Source: Gammaproteobacteria bacterium
GTDB taxonomy: Bacteria; Pseudomonadota; Gammaproteobacteria; Arenicellales; UBA868
NCBI GenBank assembly: GCA_011523045.1
Contig: WTHR01000213.1
Location: 1-37,067 of the forward strand
DNA: 37,067 nt
Reading direction: 5' to 3'
Both the position numbers and the translations under genes were made by a program. Below are positions 7,126-16,086 of this stretch, in pieces. The notes under the pieces are model-generated. The model was not told where the DNA came from, did no database searches, and saw nothing but the letters and a program-made list of their open reading frames with translations. How positions within the stretch are numbered: position 1 is the stretch's first letter; every line of letters begins with the position of its first letter.

Positions 7126-8451
7126 ATGAAGGCAACGGGCCGCATGTCCATCCTGTGCGTGGCATTGTCATTGCTCCTTTTCCCCGTGTTGGTGCTGGGA
7201 GACGAAGAGCGCAGCCACCTTCCTTTGCCCGAGCCATTGACCTTGTCCGACGCGCTGCTGATCGGGATCCAGTCACACCCCGAGTTGGCGGCGGCCCAAA
7301 ATCAGGTAGCCGCGGCCGAGATCAGTTTAGGAAAAGTGGAGGCCAGTTATGGCGTGAACGCTTTCGTCGAATTGCAGCCACGGCTGTCGAGCCGCGCGGC
7401 TGCGGACACCGTCGACTTTCAGGATGACAGCCGCTACGGCCTGGTTATTAGAAAGCGCCTGACGGACTTTGGTCGAACCGAAAGCAGAAAAGAAGCAGCC
7501 CAATCAGATATTGCGGCAAGCCAGGCCCGCTTTGTCTCTCGTCTTGATCGCCATAGATTGGAAATCATGCGCAGTTTCTTTGCCGTGATCCTTGCGGACC
7601 ACGCCTATCGGGCACGTAACGAACGCATGGCGATAGCGTATTTCCGTTATTCCCGGATGGCGGAAAGACGTGATCGCTTTGAGCAGTTTTCTGATCTTGA
7701 GGTGGCGAAACAGGAGGCGGCCTACCGGAAGGCCTATGTGGCTCGGCATCGTGCGGATCTTGAGCGTCGGCAGCGACGCCACGCGCTGGCGCCGAAATTG
7801 GGCCGGCCCGGAGAACTGTCGGGTGATTTGGTGGTGCCTGACCTCTCGGCTTATCGCGACCGCGAAGTCCCGGAGTACAACGACATCATCGATGAAGCGA
7901 TTGCAACATCTTCCATATTGAAAGCGCATAGAGCCCATGTTGCCTCAGCTCAAGCGAAGGTTTCTATTGCGCAAAAACTCAACTCACCGGTATTGAGTGC
8001 TGACTTTGAGGCGAGGGAATATCACGACAGTTCCTTTTCCAGTCGTGACCGCTATCGACTGAACCTTAAATTCATCATGCCGCTTTTGGACGGCACCCAC
8101 GTACGTGATACCGAGGTTGCACTTGCGGAAAATGCTTTGGCGCAAAAGCAGGCCGAGCTGCTCATGGCTGAATATGGTGTCCGTGAGGATGTGCTTTCCT
8201 TAATCAGCGATCTTCTCGTCAACCGGGCGGCGATTGTTGCTGCGGAGGCTGATGAGACCTATCGAAGTTATTACCAGGATCGCAGCCGGGCGATGTATGA
8301 GATGGAGATGCGCTCGGATCTGGGCGACGCCCAGGCTGCCGCCGCGGAAGCAATGTTGGAAGCCGCAAGAGTAGATTTTGAACAGGTGTTGCTCTGGGCC
8401 GAATTGGACGCTTTGCTGGCCAGGCCGCTTGCCCTGATGGAGGAAGACTGA
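7126..8451 (+). CDS. TolC-family outer-membrane channel protein
   Basis: The protein has 441 residues with a signal peptide ending near VLVLG-DEE. It shows the TolC-family layout: two related halves, each with long coiled helices. The first begins LTLSDALLIGIQSHPELAAAQNQVAAAE and the second ALAENALAQKQAELL. TolC proteins form trimeric outer-membrane barrels with a periplasmic tunnel, through which type I secretion systems and efflux pumps export substrates. The gene ends four bases before the adaptor gene, so the two are co-translated. No pump (RND, ABC or MFS) is encoded here, so the substrate cannot be inferred. The helices are highly charged and strand detail diverges from E. coli TolC. 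Confidence 0.88.
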   Translation: MKATGRMSILCVALSLLLFPVLVLGDEERSHLPLPEPLTLSDALLIGIQSHPELAAAQNQVAAAEISLGKVEASYGVNAFVELQPRLSSRAAADTVDFQDDSRYGLVIRKRLTDFGRTESRKEAAQSDIAASQARFVSRLDRHRLEIMRSFFAVILADHAYRARNERMAIAYFRYSRMAERRDRFEQFSDLEVAKQEAAYRKAYVARHRADLERRQRRHALAPKLGRPGELSGDLVVPDLSAYRDREVPEYNDIIDEAIATSSILKAHRAHVASAQAKVSIAQKLNSPVLSADFEAREYHDSSFSSRDRYRLNLKFIMPLLDGTHVRDTEVALAENALAQKQAELLMAEYGVREDVLSLISDLLVNRAAIVAAEADETYRSYYQDRSRAMYEMEMRSDLGDAQAAAAEAMLEAARVDFEQVLLWAELDALLARPLALMEED

Positions 8452-8455
8452 ACTT

Positions 8456-9223
8456 ATGAAAAATCGATTCCGGATTTTTTTGTTGGGACTGCTGTCATTG
8501 ACCGCCGGTACCCTATTCGCCGACACCTTCGATGCCGTAGTGGACTGGAACCGACGGGTCGAAGTGGGTTTTGGCATGTCTGGCCAGGTCAAGGCTGTTG
8601 AGGTGCGCCCTGGAGATGCTGTCGCTGCAGGCGCAGTCCTGGTCTCGCTTGATACGGTTCTACTCGAGATTGCGGTAAACAAGGCGTTAAATACCAAAGC
8701 GATCAGCGAAGCAGAAATGGAAAGACAGCTTGCCCTTGTTGAGCGGGAGCAGACCCTTTACGACGAAGGAGCCCTTTCCGCCGTACAGTTGGAGCAGGTG
8801 GAGCTGGATCTTTCCCGAACCGAATTTGCCTACAATGATGCGCAACTTGAGCATCGGCGGGTGCGTCACCTACTCGAACTCGCTACGCTTACCGCGCCTT
8901 TTGATGCGTGGGTTGTGGATTCCGACTTTATGCCCGGGCAGTTTGTACATCACCAGGCAGATTCTCCGGTGCTGATGACGCTCGCAGAGCGAGGACGCTA
9001 TGTGGCTGAAGCTGAAATAGATGGGGCCGCGGTCGAACGACTAAACCGCAGCCCGGATATCAAGATTCGTCTTGGGGACAAAACCTTTGAGGCGGTGCAA
9101 AGCCGTATTGGACTCGAGCCGATTGGCGACGGCAAGGAGGGACAGCGTTACCTGCTTAGCGTGCACTTCGAAACCGATGATCTCATACGCCCAGGGACGT
9201 CCTGTACCGTCTTGGCACCCTAA
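8456..9223 (+). CDS. Short HlyD/RND-type periplasmic adaptor protein
   Basis: The protein has 255 residues with a signal peptide (ends near TLFA-DTF). A lipoyl-like half motif VEVGFGMSGQVKAVEVRPGDAVAAGAVLVSLD is followed by a helical hairpin (residues about 75-130). The second lipoyl half is LATLTAPFDAWVVDSDFMPGQFV, and a beta-barrel segment ends in RPGTSCTVLAP. This is the membrane-fusion-protein plan. It is shorter than typical RND adaptors (about 380), because the hairpin is brief and there is no C-terminal membrane-proximal domain. It overlaps closely with the TolC-type gene and is last in the unit. It would normally bridge an inner-membrane pump and the TolC channel; the pump is missing from the neighbourhood. 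Confidence 0.82.
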   Translation: MKNRFRIFLLGLLSLTAGTLFADTFDAVVDWNRRVEVGFGMSGQVKAVEVRPGDAVAAGAVLVSLDTVLLEIAVNKALNTKAISEAEMERQLALVEREQTLYDEGALSAVQLEQVELDLSRTEFAYNDAQLEHRRVRHLLELATLTAPFDAWVVDSDFMPGQFVHHQADSPVLMTLAERGRYVAEAEIDGAAVERLNRSPDIKIRLGDKTFEAVQSRIGLEPIGDGKEGQRYLLSVHFETDDLIRPGTSCTVLAP

Positions 9224-9251
9224 AGCATTCGCAGAATCGGGTGTTGACCAG

Positions 9252-10964
9252 TTAAAGCGAACTGAGTGTTTTCAGCGTTTCAACGAAGGCATCAAGAGCG
9301 TAATCGACGGTCTCCCCCGTCGCTCGGTTGCGATACTCTACAATCCCCTTGGCAAGTCCTTTTTCTCCGATGACGATGCGGTGCGGGATACCGATCAGGT
9401 CCATCTCTGAGAACATGACGCCGGGTCTTTCATCTCGGTCGTCGAGCAGAACCGCAAATCCCGCTTCCTCGAGTTCCGCGTATAAGGCCTCGACGGTGTT
9501 GGCAACCTGTTCGGATTTTTTCAGCCCGATCGGGACGATGCAGACATCAAATGGTGCAAGGGGCGCCGGCCAAATGATGCCGTTTTCGTCATGACTTTGT
9601 TCTATTGCCGCCGCGACGATTCGAGTGATGCCGATTCCATAGCAGCCCATATAAAAAGGCTGGCTGCGGCCTTGTGCATCAAGAAAATTCCCATCGAGTG
9701 CTTCGCTGTATTTGGTGCCGAGTTGGAATACGTGACCCACTTCGATGCCGCGTCGGACCTGGATCGATTGCAAGGGATCGGTCGGACAGGGATCACCCTC
9801 GACCGCCTGGCGCAGGTCATGTGTCGTGGGTTCCGCAAGATCCCGACCCCAGTTGACTCCCTGCAGATGAAAGCCGTCTCGATTGGCGCCGCAAACGAAG
9901 TCTGACAGTGCGCTGGCATCATGATCGACGATGACGGGAAGCTTGAGTCCGACAGGACCCACGGAGCCCGGTGCTGATCCGGTCGCCTCTTCAATTTCCT
10001 TGGCACTCGCCATCCGCAGGGGTTTGGCGATCTCATCGAGCGTTTCTGCCTTAACACTATTGAGATCATGATCACCGCGCAGCACCAGCGCGACAGGCAA
10101 ATCGCCACTGCCTTGGACAATCAAGGTCTTAAGTGTCTGCTTGGCGTCGATTTTGAGAAATGCGCTCAACTCGGCGATGGTGTGCACATCGGGAGTGGCG
10201 ACTTCTGCCATAGTCTCTTTGGCGTCGGGCCGCTCACAAGACGCCGGCGTCAAGTTCACCTTCTCTACGTTGGCGGCGTATCCGCAAGGGGAGCAGAACG
10301 CAATGGCATCTTCGCCGGAATCGGCCAGCACGTGGAACTCATGTGAGAAATTACCCCCTATGCTTCCACTGTCTGCTTCGACTGCCTGCGCCTGAAGCCC
10401 AAGCCGTTCAAAGATTCGTACATAAGCGTCATACATGGACTGGTAACTTTGTGACATCCCGTCACTGTCACGGTCAAAGGAGTAGGCATCCTTCATGATG
10501 AATTCGCGCGAGCGCATGACTCCAAAGCGCGGTCGAATCTCATCGCGGAATTTGGTCTGGATCTGATACAGGTTGACCGGCAGTTGGCGGTAACTGCGGA
10601 TCTCTGAACGGGCAAGGGTTGTAATGACTTCCTCATGGGTGGGTCCAAAACAGAAATCCCGCTCGTGGCGGTCCTTGAATCGAAGCAATTCCGGCCCATA
10701 GTCATCCCATCGGCCGGAATGCTGCCAGAGTTCAGCGGGTTGGACTGCCGGCAGCAGTACCTCCTGGGCGCCGGCGCGATCCATCTCTTCCCGGACGACC
10801 TGACTGACCTTGGAGAGTACCCGGTGGCCCAGCGGAAGCCAGTTGTAGACACCTGCTGCGACCTGGCGGATCAGGCCGGCCCGCAGCATGAGCTGGTGAC
10901 TCACAATCTCTGCATCAGCAGGGACTTCTTTTAAAGTGGCAAGAAAAAATTGAGACGTACGCAT
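9252..10964 (-). CDS. proS: Prolyl-tRNA synthetase
   Basis: ProS charges tRNA-Pro with proline. From the ATG at 10964 the protein has 570 residues, as in the bacterial-type enzyme (572 in E. coli). The N-terminal MRTSQFFLATLKEVPADAE is diagnostic. Class II motif 2 (RFKDRHERDFCFGPTHEE) and motif 3 (GCYGIGITRI) are present. Between them lies an INS editing domain of roughly 180 residues, which clears mischarged Ala-tRNA-Pro. An in-frame extension to 11171 overlaps the glutamate dehydrogenase gene and is not real. It converges on the adaptor gene with only 28 bases between stops, and starts about 100 bases after the dehydrogenase stop on the same strand. Confidence 0.97.
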   Translation of the reverse strand: MRTSQFFLATLKEVPADAEIVSHQLMLRAGLIRQVAAGVYNWLPLGHRVLSKVSQVVREEMDRAGAQEVLLPAVQPAELWQHSGRWDDYGPELLRFKDRHERDFCFGPTHEEVITTLARSEIRSYRQLPVNLYQIQTKFRDEIRPRFGVMRSREFIMKDAYSFDRDSDGMSQSYQSMYDAYVRIFERLGLQAQAVEADSGSIGGNFSHEFHVLADSGEDAIAFCSPCGYAANVEKVNLTPASCERPDAKETMAEVATPDVHTIAELSAFLKIDAKQTLKTLIVQGSGDLPVALVLRGDHDLNSVKAETLDEIAKPLRMASAKEIEEATGSAPGSVGPVGLKLPVIVDHDASALSDFVCGANRDGFHLQGVNWGRDLAEPTTHDLRQAVEGDPCPTDPLQSIQVRRGIEVGHVFQLGTKYSEALDGNFLDAQGRSQPFYMGCYGIGITRIVAAAIEQSHDENGIIWPAPLAPFDVCIVPIGLKKSEQVANTVEALYAELEEAGFAVLLDDRDERPGVMFSEMDLIGIPHRIVIGEKGLAKGIVEYRNRATGETVDYALDAFVETLKTLSSL

Positions 10965-11061
10965 AAGTCGTATCAGTTTCTGGTCTGGATGACGAAGTGT
11001 ATGCCTTTTCCAGAAAAGACGGGAGAGGCGGTTTCCTTTTGCAAGCGCCGCCTCGCAAAGG

Positions 11062-14000
11062 CTATGGTGTCTCCGCTGCGGCGGGATCCGAGTGTGAGCC
11101 CAGTTGCGCCGCTTCACTGACAGCCACGGACAGCATGGCAAAGTCCGGGCTGGCAGATTTTTGCAGATCATTAATCATCTGGGTGAGTCGTTCAGTGTCG
11201 GTATGGTTTTGCTGGACCCATTGCCGCACGGCCGCTTTGCCTCGGCTGCTCTGACTGTTCAGTATGAGCCCGCTGATCGTGCGCTGAGTCAGATGAAGAT
11301 CTGACCGCAGTGTCGTTCGGGCCAGGGCGTGCCAATGGTTATCTGTGGATAGGTCTCGGATTCGATCTGAAAGCCAGTGCAGGCCGAGCCGGTCTCCGAT
11401 ATCAAAATACACGGTAGCCACCTGGGCGATCCCATATCGGCCTTTGCTTGCAACATCAGCAATATCCAAAGCTCTGGAAAGACCCGCAAGTTCAGCGACG
11501 TGATTTGCGATTGCGGGAGGCACGTCGGCATTGAGGTACCGGCGCACCCGGCGCTTCTGAATGAGACGGTTGGAGGCAGCCAGTACCCGTGGGAAACCCC
11601 GCCGCAGTTGGTCTACGGCGTCGCGAAATTCCGTGACCGCCAGAGCGATATCGATGGGTTGGGGCCGGAAGCGCAGCAGCCATAGGATGGCCTGTTCCAG
11701 CAGGATCCGGGTTTCACGCATCAGCTCTTTTTGAGTCTTTGAGGGCACGGCGTTGTCGAGACCTTCGACTTCGTGCCAAAGATCGCGAAGACGAAATATC
11801 TCGCGCGCTGCCGCGTAGGCACGAGCGGTATCAGAGGGATGGGCACCTGTGAGTTCGTTCATGCGCAGAGTAAAGCCCGGGCCTACCCGATTAATCATGC
11901 TGTTGGTGACATGGGTTGCGATGATTTCCCGACGGAGCCGATGGGCAGGCATAAGATGCTTAAATCGTGAGCTTAGTGCTGTGGGAAAATAGCGTTCAAG
12001 ATCTTCTGCAAGGAACGTATCCTCGGGCACGTCTGAGTCGAGCAGCATCTGGAAGGTGGAAATCTTGCTGTGACTGAGCAGGACAGCCAGTTCGGGCCTC
12101 GTCAAACCTTTTTTCTCGGCAATTCTTTTCTTGATCTCGACTTCGGTTGGCAAATACTCGAGTCCGCGGTCCAGTCCATAGCTCTTTTCGAGTTGTCGGA
12201 TTGCCCGAGCATGATGGTGTATGAGATTCGGGGCCTGATCTACCGCCAACGCCAATGCCTGGGTTTGCATGTAATTGTTACGTAACACCAGTTGAGCAAC
12301 TTCCTCTGTCATCTCGCTGAGCAGGTTGTTGCGCTCATCGATGTTTATCTCGCCAGCTTCAACTGCCGCATTGAGGACAATTTTGATGTTGACCTCGTGG
12401 TCCGAGGTATCGACTCCCGCGGCATTGTCGATAGCGTCTGTGTGACACAGCCCCCCTCGCTGGCTGTACTCGATGCGGGCAAGCTGGGTTAAACCGAGGT
12501 TGCCGCCTTCGCCAATCACACGACACCGTAACTCAGAGGCATCTGCCCGCACCAGATCGTTAACACGATCGCCGACCGACTCATGGGTTTCTGTTGATGC
12601 TTTAATGTAAGTCCCAATGCCGCCGTTGAAGAGCAGGTCGACCGGGCTTTTGAGCATTTCGTGAATCAGTTCATCGGGACTCAAAGTCTTGGCACTGATA
12701 CCGAGTGCGTTCTGAGCAGCCTCTGACAATTCGATCGATTTGATATCGCGAGGCCACACGCCGCCGCCCTCAGAGATGAGAGTCGGATCGTAGTCTTCCC
12801 AAGTTGACCGGGGCATCTGAAACAGGCGTTCACGCTCCGCAAAAGAAATAGCAGCATCAGGATTAGGATCAATAAAAATATGCAGATGGTTAAATGCGCC
12901 GATCAGTCGGATATGGCGAGAGAGGAGCAGGCCATTGCCAAAAACATCGCCCGACATATCACCGATGCCCATAACCGAGAACGGCTGAGTCTGAGTATCG
13001 ATATCCAGATCTCGGAAAAGCCGTTTGACGGACTCCCAGGCGCCACGTGCGGTGATGCCCATTGCCTTATGGTCATAGCCGGTTTGGCCTCCTGACGCAA
13101 AGGCATCGTCCAGCCAATAGCCATACTCGGCGGCGACTTCATTGGCCATATCGGAAAATGTGGCGGTTCCTTTGTCTGCTGCGACTACGAGATAGGGATC
13201 ATCCTGATCATAGCGAACCACTCTGGGAGGCGGAATCACCGAGTCATGATCTCGATTGTCCGTAAGGTCGAGCATGCCGCGAATGAAGGTTTGATAGCAG
13301 GACTCAACTTCTTCAGTGCGCTCACTGGGCGCACAGTCCGCCAAACGCCTGACGATAAATCCCCCTTTGGAACCCACCGGCACGATGACCGCATTCTTCA
13401 CGATCTGTGCTTTGACGAGACCCAGTACTTCAGTTCGGAAATCCTCCGGTCGATCTGACCAGCGCAGACCTCCGCGCGCTACCAGGCCGCCACGCAGATG
13501 GATGGCTTCGACTCGAGTGGAGAACACGAAAATCTCGACCATGGGTCGAGGTTGGGGCATGCGGGCAATCGCGGCGCAGTCTATCTTGAAGGAGAGCCGT
13601 TCAGGTTGTTGCGGGCTGTGCTGTTGAAAATAATTCGTCCGCAGTATGGCCTCAATCAGATTGACGTAGGCCGACAGAATCCGGTCTTCATCCAGATTGG
13701 CAACCCGCTCCAGGCCTTGTTGAATGTCCGCACGAATCGCTTCCAGAGCCTCGGAACGTTCATCCCGTAGGTCCGGATCGAAACGGGTCTCGAACAAGCG
13801 AACGATTCGCTGGACCATGTGGGGGTTCCCGGCAAGTGTGTCAATGACGTAGTCCTGGCTGTATCGAAAACGGATCTGCTTGAGGTACCGGTAAGCAGCT
13901 CTCAAAAAGGTGGTCTGCTGCCAGTCGAGCTGCGCTCTGAGCGCCAGTCGGTTGAAGCCGTCATTGTCTGTCTGTCCCCGCCAGATTCTCCCAAACAATC

Positions 14001-15900
14001 GTTCAAAGTCAGATTTGCTCTTTCCAATCTCAATGTCGCGCCGGTCATGGTCGACAAGGTCAAAGATATGAAGAAAGACCGTCCTGCCGCTTGCGCTCTG
14101 GATTCGAAAAGGGTTTTCGGTCAGTACGTGGAGCCCGAGGTTTTCGATGACGGGCAGTACATCAGACAGCACCACGGCACTCTCAGGGGAATACAGTCTC
14201 AGTTGTGCCTCGTGAGCGGCATATCCTGGTGGTTGGTGAAGCGCAATCTCGAGCTGTGTCTCAGCGTCGGTCTTCGTAATGAGAGCAAGATGATCAAGTC
14301 CTTCGGCCGGGGAGAAGTCTTCACGAAAGGCGGTAGGAAATGACTCGGCCCACTCGTCGGCCAGCGCCAGGCCTTCCCCTTCTCCGTGAAGTTCTTTCAG
14401 CAGAAGGCCAAGTTCATCAGGCCAGGAGCGCGTTAACTCTCTGATCCGGGATTCGACCTGATTCAATTCAGGAGAGTGCGCGGTCCGAGGATCGACACTG
14501 ATGAGGTAGTGAATGCGGGTCAGTACCGATTCGGAGAAGTACACGTTAAATTCATAAGATTGGCCACCGTAAGACGCCATCAACGCGTCGCCCACTTTTT
14601 GCCGCAAGCCGCTATTGAAGCGTTCGCGGGGCACAAAGACCAGGCACGAGTAAAATCGTGAGAAACGGTCTCGCCGCACAAATACCCGGGTGTGCTGACG
14701 TTCCTGCAGCTCAAGCATTCCCATCGCCGTGTCGTAAAGTTCGTCCTGGGTAATCTGAAAGAGATCGTCGCGGGGATACCGCTCGATCAGATTCTGCAGC
14801 ACCTTCATGCCGTGGCCTTGTTCCGGAAGGCCGCTACGAGCCAGTACGTACTGAAGTTTTTGCCGGGAGCCGGGAATATCCATTACGCTGCGGTTGTATG
14901 CACCTGCGGCAAAAAGACCGACCAGACAGGTTTCTCCGATGAGGTCACCGATGGAATTTCGGTGACGTACGAAAAGAACGTCCATATAGGCAGGGCGGTG
15001 TACCAGAGATCGTTTGCTGGATTTGGTGATCATCACCGGTTCACTGTCTTCGGGATCACTTGTGATGTTGTCCGGCAAGACTGAAAGCCGATCAGCCAGA
15101 TCAAGATCGCTGCGTGGTCTCAGGATTCCAAGCGCTGAGGCTGCCTGAGGCGACAACGAAGCATCTCCGTCAGGGGACATGTCGTAACGGATGGCCCCCA
15201 AGAAAGTGAAATTTTCCTCACCGATCCAACGACATAACGCAGAGGCCGCTGAGCCGGCGTTGTTGTCGTCGTCGGGCGTATCCGGGGCATCAAGATCGTC
15301 TGCCAGTGAGAGGGCAAGTTCGCGCATGGCGATGCGATCATCATTCGCCGCCGCGACCTCGCTTAGGACCCGGGACAATTCCCAAACGATGTGGTCGAGT
15401 CGTTCGGTCCGGAATTCCCGGTTGATCTGGAAACACAGAAAGGATTCAAAGGTCGCGCCAGCCGCATCGTGATTCAGTGCGGTAAGGCGGCCGTTTTCAT
15501 CTCGACTCACTTTGACCACAGGGTGGATGGTGAGTTGAATGGTGTAACCGAGTCGGTTCAGGGCCATCGACGCGGAATCGACCAGGAAAGCCATGTCGTC
15601 GACGACCGCTTCGACAACAGTGAAAGGACTCGCATGCGGGCCTTGGCCCTCGGCTGGATTATGGGCGCGCAGCAGCAATTGCCCGGGTTGTCGCTGCTCG
15701 GCGAGGTCGAGGTGGGCGAGTGCGCTCGAATAAAGCGCCTCGGGATCGGACCGCGCAAGATCATCGGAGGGAATCCGATGAAAATAGGCTTCAAAAAAAG
15801 ATTGTGCGAGGCCTGATTTCGCAGGAGTCAGCCGTTGCTTCGCCCAGTCACTGAGCGTTGCGATCAGTCTATTGCGGTCAAATGAAGGGGTTGCCGCCAT
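11062..15900 (-). CDS. gdhB: NAD-specific glutamate dehydrogenase (large, 180-kDa type)
   Basis: The protein has 1612 residues. It belongs to the very large NAD-dependent glutamate dehydrogenase class (Bac_GDH family), which deaminates glutamate to 2-oxoglutarate and ammonia for catabolism. These enzymes have a long N-terminal region with ACT-like domains, a catalytic core near the middle, and a long C-terminal helical region. The catalytic lysine is in the VGSKGGF motif, K845 counting from the ATG. The preceding GLRWSDRPEDFRTEVLGLVKAQ and the GDMSGDVFGNG dinucleotide-binding segment are strong hallmarks. The listed TTG at 15909 is three codons upstream; I prefer the ATG at 15900, though neither has a clear Shine-Dalgarno. 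It is divergent from acetoacetyl-CoA synthetase with 186 bases between. The gene symbol follows Pseudomonas usage. Confidence 0.95.
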   Translation of the reverse strand: MAATPSFDRNRLIATLSDWAKQRLTPAKSGLAQSFFEAYFHRIPSDDLARSDPEALYSSALAHLDLAEQRQPGQLLLRAHNPAEGQGPHASPFTVVEAVVDDMAFLVDSASMALNRLGYTIQLTIHPVVKVSRDENGRLTALNHDAAGATFESFLCFQINREFRTERLDHIVWELSRVLSEVAAANDDRIAMRELALSLADDLDAPDTPDDDNNAGSAASALCRWIGEENFTFLGAIRYDMSPDGDASLSPQAASALGILRPRSDLDLADRLSVLPDNITSDPEDSEPVMITKSSKRSLVHRPAYMDVLFVRHRNSIGDLIGETCLVGLFAAGAYNRSVMDIPGSRQKLQYVLARSGLPEQGHGMKVLQNLIERYPRDDLFQITQDELYDTAMGMLELQERQHTRVFVRRDRFSRFYSCLVFVPRERFNSGLRQKVGDALMASYGGQSYEFNVYFSESVLTRIHYLISVDPRTAHSPELNQVESRIRELTRSWPDELGLLLKELHGEGEGLALADEWAESFPTAFREDFSPAEGLDHLALITKTDAETQLEIALHQPPGYAAHEAQLRLYSPESAVVLSDVLPVIENLGLHVLTENPFRIQSASGRTVFLHIFDLVDHDRRDIEIGKSKSDFERLFGRIWRGQTDNDGFNRLALRAQLDWQQTTFLRAAYRYLKQIRFRYSQDYVIDTLAGNPHMVQRIVRLFETRFDPDLRDERSEALEAIRADIQQGLERVANLDEDRILSAYVNLIEAILRTNYFQQHSPQQPERLSFKIDCAAIARMPQPRPMVEIFVFSTRVEAIHLRGGLVARGGLRWSDRPEDFRTEVLGLVKAQIVKNAVIVPVGSKGGFIVRRLADCAPSERTEEVESCYQTFIRGMLDLTDNRDHDSVIPPPRVVRYDQDDPYLVVAADKGTATFSDMANEVAAEYGYWLDDAFASGGQTGYDHKAMGITARGAWESVKRLFRDLDIDTQTQPFSVMGIGDMSGDVFGNGLLLSRHIRLIGAFNHLHIFIDPNPDAAISFAERERLFQMPRSTWEDYDPTLISEGGGVWPRDIKSIELSEAAQNALGISAKTLSPDELIHEMLKSPVDLLFNGGIGTYIKASTETHESVGDRVNDLVRADASELRCRVIGEGGNLGLTQLARIEYSQRGGLCHTDAIDNAAGVDTSDHEVNIKIVLNAAVEAGEINIDERNNLLSEMTEEVAQLVLRNNYMQTQALALAVDQAPNLIHHHARAIRQLEKSYGLDRGLEYLPTEVEIKKRIAEKKGLTRPELAVLLSHSKISTFQMLLDSDVPEDTFLAEDLERYFPTALSSRFKHLMPAHRLRREIIATHVTNSMINRVGPGFTLRMNELTGAHPSDTARAYAAAREIFRLRDLWHEVEGLDNAVPSKTQKELMRETRILLEQAILWLLRFRPQPIDIALAVTEFRDAVDQLRRGFPRVLAASNRLIQKRRVRRYLNADVPPAIANHVAELAGLSRALDIADVASKGRYGIAQVATVYFDIGDRLGLHWLSDRIRDLSTDNHWHALARTTLRSDLHLTQRTISGLILNSQSSRGKAAVRQWVQQNHTDTERLTQMINDLQKSASPDFAMLSVAVSEAAQLGSHSDPAAAETP

Positions 15901-16086
15901 CAGGAACAACGTTTTTGAGGTCGGGGTAACTCATCGGCTGTTGATGCCGGACTATACGCCAATTCGTACAGTTATTGGGCTTATTGCGCGGCGCTTCGTG
16001 AAATCGTCGGCGCGTTAAGTTTTCTTCGGCACCACGGTAAACTCTCAGGAGTCGTTTTTCAGCGGCAGATTCATCAGAGGAACATC

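Noticed and set aside
9224-9251. Weak hairpin between the adaptor gene and proS
   Set aside because: CACCC and GGGTG could pair but there is no T tract, and the stem is interrupted, so it was not called a terminator.
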